From NCBI GenBank assembly GCA_017530465.1, contig JAFXMJ010000444.1, forward strand, positions 1 to 5,487: 5,487 bases of DNA, in the 5' to 3' direction. This DNA is from Bacteroidales bacterium. Its GTDB lineage: Bacteria > Bacteroidota > Bacteroidia > Bacteroidales > UBA3824. The translations under genes were made by a program, and so were the position numbers. The notes under the pieces are model-generated. The model was not told the DNA's origin. It saw only the letters and a program-made list of their open reading frames with translations, and searched no databases. This document shows positions 1 to 5,487 of this stretch, one piece after another (positions within the stretch are counted from its first letter, which is position 1; each line of letters starts with the position of its first letter).

Positions 1-1
1 T

Positions 2-1537
2 AAGGCTTTCGAGGATTTGAAGGCGCACATTATCAACGACGAGCCGCCCGAACTTCGCGCCGAACTCGACAAAGGCAAGATGCTTGGCGTACTTGTCGTG
101 GAGGACGGCGACGGATGCCTCAAAAACTTGTTTGCGTTTTCGGGTCAACTGAATGGCGGTTTTAAGACGGATTATTTTGTGCCGGCAGTGTTTGATTACC
201 TCGACGAAAACGGATATTTCAAGACCCACGAGCGAATGATTTCCAATATCAACGCTGAAATCATCGCTCTCGAAAACGACTGCAACTATTTGGACGACAA
301 GGATTTGCTTATCACTGAAAAAACGTTCAATGAACAGGCACTTGCAAGTTACCACGAGTTTATGAAGTCGGAAAAGCAACGCCGCGCACTTCGTCGTGCC
401 GCCGAGGATTTCACAAAAGAAGAAGACGAAATTTTGATAAAAGAATCCCAATTCCAAAAAGCGGAATACAAAAGAATGTGCCGCACCGCCGAAGCGCAAC
501 TCGCTGAAATCAAAGCGCGTATCACGCAGCACGATGCGCGTTTGGAATCCCTGAAACGTCAGCGCAAACAGGATTCGGAAGACCTACAAAATTGGTTGTT
601 TTCCAATTTTGTGTTCTCCAATTATCTTGGCGAAAAGAAAAATTTGCTTGACATTTTCCGCGATTACAACGGCAAACTCCCGCCCTCCGGCAGCGGCGAA
701 TGTTGTGCGCCAAAATTGTTGCAATACGCTTATAATCACAATCTTAAACCCATTTCCATAGCGGAATTTTGGTGGGGCGAATCGCCGAAACAAGAAATCC
801 GACATCATCTCCATCATTATCCTGCCTGCGACAGCAAGTGCAAGCCGATACTCGATTTTATGCTGCGCGGTCTCAATTATCCGCCAAATCCGTTCTACAT
901 CACTAACGAAACGATTGACAATCAACCACTTGAATATGTATATATGGACGATTACATCATCGTAATCAACAAGCCGGCGGGTATGCTCAGCGTCCACGGC
1001 AAATCTGACCGTCCGGCGGCGGAAGACATTGTAAGACAGCAGTTTGGCGAATCGTATTTTTGCCATCGGCTCGATATGGATACGTCGGGATTGTTGATGT
1101 TTGCGCGCAACAAGGTGGTTTTCAATGAATTGCGCCGACAGTTTGAGGAGCGCAAAATCCACAAAACATACGTTGCGATAGTTTGTGGCATTATCACCCA
1201 AAAGAAAGGCACAATCTCCCTTCCCCTGATGCCCGACCCAAACGACCATCCGCGCCAAATAGTTGATTTTCAGAATGGCAAAGAGGCAGTTACAGATTAT
1301 GAAGTAATTAGCATCCACAGCAACGAAACCAAACTTCGCCTCTTTCCGCACACCGGCCGCACCCATCAACTCCGTGTGCATTGCGCTCATTATAAAGGAC
1401 TTAACTCACCAATCAAGGGCGACCGTCTCTACGGCCACTCCCCCGCCCCACGGCTCTATCTCCACGCCGAAAGCATCACTTTCACGCATCCGGTAAGTGG
1501 CGAGAAGATGACGTTAAAGGCATTTTGTGAAATGTAA
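2..1537 (+). CDS. RluA-family RNA pseudouridine synthase, long Bacteroidota form, 5'-partial
   Basis: Probably isomerises specific uridines in structured RNA (rRNA or tRNA) to pseudouridine in the cytoplasm; the target cannot be told from sequence. The catalytic domain is the C-terminal part, about nt 930-1530. Motif II reads HRLDMDTSG (nt 1064-1090), whose aspartate at 1073-1075 is the family's catalytic residue. The KPAGMLSVHG segment near nt 970-1000 and the HTGRTHQLRVH motif near nt 1349-1381 are also family signatures. Before it lies a long extension: a conserved-looking block (MLGVLVVEDG, FAFSGQL, YFVPAVFD), a charged, probably coiled-coil stretch at about nt 300-600, and a Cys/His-containing block with GECCAPKLL and WWGESP. 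No S4 domain is visible. The frame is open to the left edge, so the start lies outside the window. A TTG at nt 17 is an unlikely start, because such proteins usually have some tens of residues before this point (recalled, not searched). The stop is TAA. Confidence 0.93.
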   Translation, partial: KAFEDLKAHIINDEPPELRAELDKGKMLGVLVVEDGDGCLKNLFAFSGQLNGGFKTDYFVPAVFDYLDENGYFKTHERMISNINAEIIALENDCNYLDDKDLLITEKTFNEQALASYHEFMKSEKQRRALRRAAEDFTKEEDEILIKESQFQKAEYKRMCRTAEAQLAEIKARITQHDARLESLKRQRKQDSEDLQNWLFSNFVFSNYLGEKKNLLDIFRDYNGKLPPSGSGECCAPKLLQYAYNHNLKPISIAEFWWGESPKQEIRHHLHHYPACDSKCKPILDFMLRGLNYPPNPFYITNETIDNQPLEYVYMDDYIIVINKPAGMLSVHGKSDRPAAEDIVRQQFGESYFCHRLDMDTSGLLMFARNKVVFNELRRQFEERKIHKTYVAIVCGIITQKKGTISLPLMPDPNDHPRQIVDFQNGKEAVTDYEVISIHSNETKLRLFPHTGRTHQLRVHCAHYKGLNSPIKGDRLYGHSPAPRLYLHAESITFTHPVSGEKMTLKAFCEM

Positions 1538-1554
1538 AATTTTTCGTAATTTAG
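1524..1554 (+). promoter_or_regulatory. Putative Bacteroidota-type promoter for the nuclease gene
   Basis: TTTG at 1524-1527 (-33 element), 19 bases, then TAATTTAG at 1547-1554, one mismatch from the TAnnTTTG -7 consensus. Transcription would start near 1560, leaving a leader of about 14 bases before the ATG at 1574. The -33 element lies in the last codons of the pseudouridine synthase gene. Its spacing matches that of the site at 2546-2576. An AT-rich sequence can give such a match by chance. Confidence 0.5.
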
Positions 1555-1566
1555 CCACGAAAAATT
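1538..1566. repeat. Perfect 10-bp inverted repeat with 9-base loop
   Basis: Left arm AATTTTTCGT (1538-1547) and right arm ACGAAAAATT (1557-1566) are exact reverse complements, separated by AATTTAGCC. It begins directly after the stop codon of the pseudouridine synthase and ends eight bases before the nuclease ATG. The stem is AT-rich and has no T-run after the right arm, so it is not a textbook intrinsic terminator. The putative -7 box (1547-1554) lies mostly in the loop, so a regulator-binding site or a weak terminator are both possible. Confidence 0.5.
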
Positions 1567-1573
1567 GTCAACA

Positions 1574-2488
1574 ATGAAACTCATACCTTTATATATTTTG
1601 CTCCTGTTTTCGGCGGCATCGTGCGCGTGTTTGAAGCCAAACGATGCCTTTGTGCAGTACGAGGAAATCGTGTTGGAGGACACGTTGAAACCCGAAGCCG
1701 AACCCGCCGAGCCGTCGCCGTTGTCTAAGAGCGAAGGGCTTGACCTCGTGCGCCGCATCGAATGTCCCGAACCGTCGGAAGATACGCGCAACAATCTGAT
1801 TATCAGCAAATGCGACGACACTTACGGCACAAATTATTTCATAGAATGGGACTGCGAAAAACGCGCTCAACGTTGGACGGCATATCAAATGTATGCCGGA
1901 AATGCCGTCAAAAATGTCCGCCGCAGCGGCGACGACGCCTGGCACGAGGACGACCAAATCCCCCAAAAATACCGCACCACTTACGCCGACCATTACCAAA
2001 ACGGATACGACCGTGGCCATATGATAGCCTCCGCCGACCGATTGGAGAGCCGCGAGATGAACCGCCAGACTTTTTGCTATTCCAACGTGCATCCGCAACT
2101 CAACGTGCTCAACGCCGGTGTTTGGATGGAGATGGAGGAAATGTTAAGACGTTGGAATACAGATGCTTTCCGCGACACGTTGTACGTCGTAAAAGGCGGC
2201 ACGATAGACAACGAGGCGCAGATTTTGGAACGCACCAAGGCGGGCATTATCGTCCCAAAATACTTTTATATGGCGATTCTGTGCGTCAAGGACGGCAGGT
2301 ACAAGGCGATGGCGTTTTGGATTGAGCACCGCAAAAGTTACTCCGCCAACGACCACAAACTTCGCAACCACGTGTTTACAATCGACCAATTGGAGACTTT
2401 TACGGGCATAGATTTTTTCTGCAACCTGCCCGACTTCATCGAAGAAGGCGTAGAAGGCGACGTCACCCTCTCCGATTGGAAATTGTAG
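1574..2488 (+). CDS. Putative lipoprotein DNA/RNA non-specific endonuclease (NUC1 / beta-beta-alpha-metal family)
   Basis: A 304-residue protein likely to cleave DNA and/or RNA outside the cytoplasm. Residues 1-16 form a short hydrophobic signal peptide ending in SAAS, followed by Cys17, which fits a lipoprotein cleavage site. The residues after Cys17 are not clearly acidic, so surface export is not evident and a periplasmic anchor is as likely. A Pro/Glu-rich linker spans about residues 36-50. The nuclease domain covers about 85-290. It contains DRGH (146-149, His149 being the general base in this family), SADR, TFCYSNVHPQ and LNAGVWMEMEE, with Asn180 the expected metal ligand and Glu188 matching the Serratia nuclease pattern. 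The position three after the catalytic His, usually Pro, is Ala152. ATG at 1574 is chosen over an in-frame TTG at 1565 because the signal peptide then begins MKL and the TTG lies within the inverted repeat. Substrate preference and physiological role (nutrient scavenging, defence, biofilm DNA) cannot be read from the sequence. Confidence 0.9.
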   Translation: MKLIPLYILLLFSAASCACLKPNDAFVQYEEIVLEDTLKPEAEPAEPSPLSKSEGLDLVRRIECPEPSEDTRNNLIISKCDDTYGTNYFIEWDCEKRAQRWTAYQMYAGNAVKNVRRSGDDAWHEDDQIPQKYRTTYADHYQNGYDRGHMIASADRLESREMNRQTFCYSNVHPQLNVLNAGVWMEMEEMLRRWNTDAFRDTLYVVKGGTIDNEAQILERTKAGIIVPKYFYMAILCVKDGRYKAMAFWIEHRKSYSANDHKLRNHVFTIDQLETFTGIDFFCNLPDFIEEGVEGDVTLSDWKL

Positions 2489-2498
2489 CACAATTTTT
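2480..2498 (+). terminator. Possible weak terminator hairpin at the nuclease stop codon
   Basis: AAATTGT (2480-2486) and ACAATTT (2490-2496) form a 7-bp stem around a 3-base loop, extendable by two G-U pairs. The T-run TTTTT (2494-2498) forms the 3' arm and does not follow it. The hairpin overlaps the TAG stop. The stem is AT-rich and weak, so it is only a candidate. It is the best terminator-like structure in the gap before the aldolase-like gene. Confidence 0.25.
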
Positions 2499-2545
2499 GC
2501 ATCAAAAAGTAATGAAAAAAAATGTGTTGCAGACTGCGAAAAAAT

Positions 2546-2576
2546 TTTGCAATGTCGCAAAGTGTTTCTAAATTTG
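2546..2576 (+). promoter_or_regulatory. Bacteroidota-type promoter for the aldolase-like gene
   Basis: TTTG at 2546-2549, 19 bases, then TAAATTTG at 2569-2576, an exact match to the TAnnTTTG -7 consensus. Transcription would start near 2582, about 17 bases before the ATG at 2599. The 110-base gap is markedly more AT-rich than the flanking genes, as expected for a promoter region. It also implies that the downstream gene is transcribed independently of the nuclease gene. Confidence 0.65.
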
Positions 2577-2598
2577 CAACGTAAATCACATTTTACCG

Positions 2599-3312
2599 AT
2601 GGCATCAATCTTATATAAAAACGACTCGCTTGCGAGGAAACTTGGTATGGGCGTGGATTCGGCGCGTAGCCTTGCCGTCAATCATTGGGCGGAGGGTCGC
2701 TGCGGCTCCATTAGCCTCAATGTGACCTCGTCGTTCCCCGGCAACATCAGCGACTGGCGGTCGATAAGCGGCGAGTATGACATCGGTCAGGCGTTCCCGA
2801 AGGTGCAGGACAATATGATTTTCATCACTGCCAACCATATTTCGATGGCGGATTTTGTGCGCACGCCTATGGACTGCGGCAGCATCGTCAGGATACTCGA
2901 AAACGGCGACAGATACGATTTTATCGCCGACAAAGTGGTGAAGATTTCGTCGGAATTTATCATCCATTTGAACGCCTACAACCTCTTTAACACTCAGAAA
3001 AATCCCCCGCTCTCCATTGTACACGCCTACCCGATGAAGGTGGAAGTTGCTATGAGGAAGTTGGATTTTGATTCGGCGCGTTTTATGGAGATGGCGCACG
3101 AATTTTCGCCCGACCAGATGTGGACTTTCAAGAAGGGCATCGAAACCGTTGAATACGGCACACCCGAATACACCGTCAATGTCGCCAAGGCACTTTCGGA
3201 GCGCAAACTCGTAATCGTGCCACGCCACGGCATTTTCTCCTTCGGTCTCGACCCGATAGCCGCCGTTGATAAGATTGCGGCAGTGAATTATTTTGCAAGT
3301 TTTATGATTTAA
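2599..3312 (+). CDS. Class II aldolase/adducin-family protein, RhaD-like, with altered active site and short C-terminus
   Basis: A 237-residue cytoplasmic protein whose pattern follows rhamnulose-1-phosphate aldolase (RhaD), the zinc enzyme that splits rhamnulose-1-phosphate into lactaldehyde and dihydroxyacetone phosphate. Aligned by eye to the family: WAEGRCGSISL (30-40) lies where RhaD has a W-x-E-R-N-G-G-N block; TPMDCGSIVRILENG (89-103) and KISSEF (115-120) follow the family, with Glu119 at the catalytic glutamate; VHAYP (141-145) lies where the zinc motif HxH is expected; RHGIFSFG (209-216) carries the third zinc ligand, His210. These positions nearly equal those of E. coli RhaD (Glu117, His141, His143, His212). 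Tyr144 replaces the second zinc His, the GGN phosphate loop is CGS, and the second glycine loop reads TANH. RhaD proteins are about 270 residues; this one lacks roughly 30 at the C-terminus. It may be a diverged paralogue with another or no enzymatic function. No neighbouring rhamnose genes are seen. Family assignment is firm, activity is doubtful. Confidence 0.8.
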   Translation: MASILYKNDSLARKLGMGVDSARSLAVNHWAEGRCGSISLNVTSSFPGNISDWRSISGEYDIGQAFPKVQDNMIFITANHISMADFVRTPMDCGSIVRILENGDRYDFIADKVVKISSEFIIHLNAYNLFNTQKNPPLSIVHAYPMKVEVAMRKLDFDSARFMEMAHEFSPDQMWTFKKGIETVEYGTPEYTVNVAKALSERKLVIVPRHGIFSFGLDPIAAVDKIAAVNYFASFMI

Positions 3313-5062
3313 TCTCCTTTACCTGACTACATTCCACCATTTCAATCCCTTTGAAGACCACCAACAGACAGTGCAGTGTGGTTCCTTTGGATTTTTTGAC
3401 AACGAAGTCAGCCTTGGAATAACGCTCCAATTGGAGGATTCCAGCGGCAATTTTGTTTTGGATTTCGGTCTGGGTGGCGTCCGATTTTGCGTATTTGAAC
3501 TCAATCAAATAACTATGTGTCAAATCGTGATAAATGTCCGTCCTCGGCTCCAAATACAAGTCGGGAAAGCCTTCGTCGGTGTCCGCCTCGGAATGTGGAA
3601 TGAAAACACGGCTCTGCGACGTCGCAGCAAGCGTAAAACCGTGCACAAAAGCCTCGCCCTTGCCCTTGTCGCGATTGGAGGCAAAAGTCTTCAACGCGCC
3701 CGCAATGTAGTCGAAATACTCCTTCCATTTGCCACGGAAAGCCATCGCCGACATTTCGTCCTCGCCGTTCCAAGAATTAAAAATCAATTCGTTTTCGTTG
3801 TAATTGTCCAAAAGATAATTGAACAATTGCTCGCGTACAACTATGTTCGGAATCTTGAATATAACCTTGTCTGCCTCAACTCCGCCAATCGACACCATTC
3901 CAAAATAATAAAGGAGGCTTGCAAAATTCTTTTTCTCGACAATTTTTTCTGCCGGGAAGTTTTCGTTGAGCGGAGCGATATACTGACCGTCTGTTGCAAG
4001 TGTCTGAATGATAGACGCTTCATACTTAAATTCCTTGTCCTTGCGGATAAGCATTTTAAGTTTGGAGTAATCGGTGCGGATGTTGGAATCGATGATGTTT
4101 TTGGGATACTTATTATAATTGCACAAGTAATCCATAAAAAACAACACCATATCGGAATTGTACATCGTCGTCTCGCCAAAACAATCCTCTGCAAAACAAT
4201 AATTGTCGTACCACGGACGGATGGTCTCGATGATTTCGTCCACTGAATATTTAAAATGGTGGAATCCGTCGTAATAGCGAATCATTTCGCGGACATCCTT
4301 TTCGGTAAAACCCATCAACTCGTTGAACATAGGCGAGTTGGAATAGTTGGTGCCGATATTGAAACCACTTGTCAAATCGTCCAACGTTACTGGCGAAACA
4401 CCTGTTATAAAAAGGCGTTCGATGGCGTTTTGACTGCCGTCTTTCAGCGCGTTGAAAAAAGTACGCAAATACCCAGTGCGATGTGTTTCGTCCAAATAAC
4501 GGCCTAACTGCGTGTAATCGGAGAGGATATTGTTGGTAAAATTGTCGTACTCGTCGATGAAAACGCACATCTTTTTGTCCGTTTTGGAAACCATCTCGCA
4601 AAGTTTACTCATTTTGGAGACGGCATCGGGGCAATTTTCAACGAACTCCTTTGTGCCTTTGGGCAAATATTCCTCGTAATCGTATATAAAACTCTCGAAT
4701 TGTATCCTGCAAATTGTATCGAAACTCTGCCTGTAATCCTCGACAGAGCCATTGACAAGCGAAAAATTAAAATCCAAAATCATATACGAATTACGGCTCG
4801 GCGTAGGATGGTCGCCAATCCACAAACCAGAAAACAATTTCTCAAATACGTTCTTCTTCTTGATGTCGTAATAGGTCTTCAACGTATTGAGCCACAGCGT
4901 TTTGCCGAATCTCCTCGGACGAACAATGAAGAAATACTTGTTGGCGGCTTCTACTTTGGGGATAAAAGGCGTCTTGTCAACGTAATAACTATTGTCGTTG
5001 CGGAGCATTTCAAAACCTTGAATGCCGTATGGTATGCGCTTGCGTTCCAACATATTTTCCAT
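3302..5062 (-). CDS. AAA-ATPase-like protein with C-terminal PD-(D/E)XK nuclease domain (AAA-ATPase_like / DUF1703 family)
   Basis: A 586-residue protein of a family heavily duplicated in Bacteroidota and of unknown biological role; it probably couples ATP hydrolysis to nucleic-acid cleavage, by inference from its domains. The N-terminal part opens with IPYGIQGFEMLR and YYVDKT, typical of the family. The Walker A motif is RPRRFGKT (residues 48-55, with Lys54 and Thr55), and Walker B is VFIDEYDN with Asp170 and Glu171. LFITGVSPVTLDDLTSGFN (about 217-235) is the conserved sensor-like block. The C-terminal nuclease domain shows GFPDLYLEP (Asp501) and, after a short spacer, LIEFKYAKSD with Glu521 and Lys523 of the E-x-K pair, so the nuclease site appears intact. 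Start: the frame runs on to an ATG at 5119, but a good promoter lies inside that extension, so ATG at 5062 is chosen; ATG at 5053 is also possible. No transmembrane segment is seen. Its 3' end overlaps the convergent aldolase-like gene by 11 bases. Confidence 0.92.
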   Translation of the reverse strand: MENMLERKRIPYGIQGFEMLRNDNSYYVDKTPFIPKVEAANKYFFIVRPRRFGKTLWLNTLKTYYDIKKKNVFEKLFSGLWIGDHPTPSRNSYMILDFNFSLVNGSVEDYRQSFDTICRIQFESFIYDYEEYLPKGTKEFVENCPDAVSKMSKLCEMVSKTDKKMCVFIDEYDNFTNNILSDYTQLGRYLDETHRTGYLRTFFNALKDGSQNAIERLFITGVSPVTLDDLTSGFNIGTNYSNSPMFNELMGFTEKDVREMIRYYDGFHHFKYSVDEIIETIRPWYDNYCFAEDCFGETTMYNSDMVLFFMDYLCNYNKYPKNIIDSNIRTDYSKLKMLIRKDKEFKYEASIIQTLATDGQYIAPLNENFPAEKIVEKKNFASLLYYFGMVSIGGVEADKVIFKIPNIVVREQLFNYLLDNYNENELIFNSWNGEDEMSAMAFRGKWKEYFDYIAGALKTFASNRDKGKGEAFVHGFTLAATSQSRVFIPHSEADTDEGFPDLYLEPRTDIYHDLTHSYLIEFKYAKSDATQTEIQNKIAAGILQLERYSKADFVVKKSKGTTLHCLLVVFKGIEMVECSQVKEIKS

Positions 5063-5085
5063 AATTCGTAGAGTTTTGTTGAGCG

Positions 5086-5117
5086 CAAATATAGCATTTT
5101 TTTGGAGATTGTGCAAC
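5086..5117 (-). promoter_or_regulatory. Bacteroidota-type promoter for the AAA-ATPase/nuclease gene
   Basis: Read on the - strand, TATATTTG (5093-5086) is an exact TAnnTTTG -7 element. It is preceded at 20 bases by GTTG (5117-5114), one mismatch from the TTTG -33 element; an exact TTTG at 5120-5117 would give a longer spacing of 23. Transcription would start near 5080, leaving about 18 bases before the ATG at 5062. This site argues against the more upstream ATG at 5119. Confidence 0.6.
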
Positions 5118-5144
5118 AAAATTTTGCCGCGAAACTACCTTTTT

Positions 5145-5487
5145 TTACACCCTCACGCCAAATACTACCACGTCATCCACCTGTTTTTCCTCGGGGCCGC
5201 GCCAGTCTTCAAAGGTCTTTTCGAGGATGGCTTTTTGCTGATCCATCGGCAGGTGGTGGATTTCGAGGAGAAGTTCGCGGAGGTGGCGGCTCTGGAATTT
5301 CTTGTTGGTCTCGCAGTTGAGCTGGTCCTGGAAACCGTCGGAGAACGTGTAAAGACAGTCGCCCTTTTTGAGTTGGATCTCGGTGCAATGGAATGGCTCC
5401 AACTTCACAAAAATGCCCACCGGCATCTTGTCAGCCTTGAAAATCTGGATTTCGTTGTCGCGGATGAGGATGAGCGGATTATTAGCA
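5145..5487 (-). CDS. SpoIIE/RsbU-type PP2C-like serine phosphatase, C-terminal part only (5'-partial)
   Basis: The last 113 codons of a SpoIIE-family protein phosphatase, which typically dephosphorylates a phosphoserine on an anti-sigma-factor antagonist or similar partner within a signalling switch. Visible family marks are ANNPLILIR at the window edge, KMPVGIF, then GDCLYTFSDGFQDQ whose Asp (codon 5337-5339) and Gly form a conserved metal-site motif, and VDDVVVFGVRV at the end with the paired aspartates (codons 5172-5177) that close the PP2C-like metal site. The ELLLEIHHLPMDQQ segment and the following charged helix before VDD resemble the tail of Bacteroidota members. The reading frame is open through the right edge, so an internal Met at 5426 is not the start. 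The sensor or membrane domains that usually precede this module lie outside the window, so the input signal is unknown. Only 82 bases separate it from the next gene on the same strand, which has its own promoter; no clear terminator is seen. Confidence 0.9.
   Translation of the reverse strand, partial: ANNPLILIRDNEIQIFKADKMPVGIFVKLEPFHCTEIQLKKGDCLYTFSDGFQDQLNCETNKKFQSRHLRELLLEIHHLPMDQQKAILEKTFEDWRGPEEKQVDDVVVFGVRV

Noticed and set aside
584..1390. Long open frame on the - strand opposite the pseudouridine synthase gene
   Set aside because: Its translation shows no family motif, and the opposite strand carries a clearly recognised protein over the same span. It is a shadow of that codon usage.
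1565..1573. TTG start three codons upstream for the nuclease
   Set aside because: The ATG at 1574 gives a normal MKL signal peptide, and the TTG lies in the arm of the inverted repeat.
1762..2325. 187-codon + strand frame inside the nuclease gene
   Set aside because: It is very rich in Arg, Pro and His, as expected of an out-of-frame reading, and it overlaps the conserved nuclease motifs in the true frame.
2489..2598. Possible small RNA or small gene in the AT-rich gap before the aldolase-like gene
   Set aside because: Only short weak hairpins (for example TTTGC/GCAAA at 2546-2561) and no start-stop frame of note; a promoter explains the composition.
3371..4246. 291-codon + strand frame opposite the AAA-ATPase gene
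   Set aside because: No recognisable domain and no promoter or start context; the - strand frame here carries the conserved ATPase and nuclease blocks.
2599..5062. Aldolase-like gene and ATPase/nuclease as a two-gene defence or toxin-antitoxin pair
   Set aside because: They are convergent, have separate promoters, and the aldolase-like protein looks like neither an antitoxin nor a sensor; adjacency alone is not enough.
5063..5119. N-terminal extension of the AAA-ATPase to the ATG at 5119
   Set aside because: The extra 19 codons overlap a near-consensus promoter and are AT-rich intergenic-type sequence; family members usually begin just before the IPYGIQ-like segment.
1..5487. CRISPR array, tRNA, rRNA, insertion sequence ends or attachment sites
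   Set aside because: No spaced direct repeats, no tRNA-like cloverleaf and no transposase or integrase motif were seen on either strand when read by eye.

Overview
The window looks like a piece of a Bacteroidota (probably Bacteroidales-type) chromosome. Three things point that way. Promoter-like sites match the phylum's TTTG / TAnnTTTG pattern with 19-20 base spacing before three of the genes. None of the starts has a clear Shine-Dalgarno sequence. The gene families (long-form RluA-type pseudouridine synthase, lipoprotein DNA/RNA non-specific nuclease, DUF1703-type AAA-ATPase with a PD-(D/E)XK nuclease domain, SpoIIE phosphatase) are all common in that phylum. The assignment rests on reading the sequence, not on a search.

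Layout: five protein-coding genes fill almost the whole window, with no RNA gene, insertion sequence or CRISPR array seen. On the + strand are a pseudouridine synthase cut off at its 5' end by the window (2-1537), a putative lipoprotein nuclease (1574-2488) and a class II aldolase/adducin-family protein resembling rhamnulose-1-phosphate aldolase (2599-3312). On the - strand are an AAA-ATPase/nuclease protein (3302-5062) and the C-terminal end of a SpoIIE-type phosphatase cut off by the right edge (5145-5487). The aldolase-like gene and the ATPase gene converge and overlap by 11 bases at their 3' ends. All intergenic gaps are short (36, 110 and 82 bases) and hold promoters and small inverted repeats.

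The genes do not form an obvious pathway. Each of the three internal genes has its own promoter-like site, so they are probably separate transcription units, not one operon. The most unusual item is the aldolase-like protein. It keeps the RhaD-like fold signature, the catalytic glutamate and two of three zinc-ligand positions. The third zinc histidine is tyrosine, both phosphate-binding glycine loops are altered, and the C-terminal arm is missing where the gene meets the ATPase. The ATPase/nuclease belongs to an expanded family of unknown function and has all its catalytic motifs intact. I found no convincing evidence of a complete new multi-gene system here.
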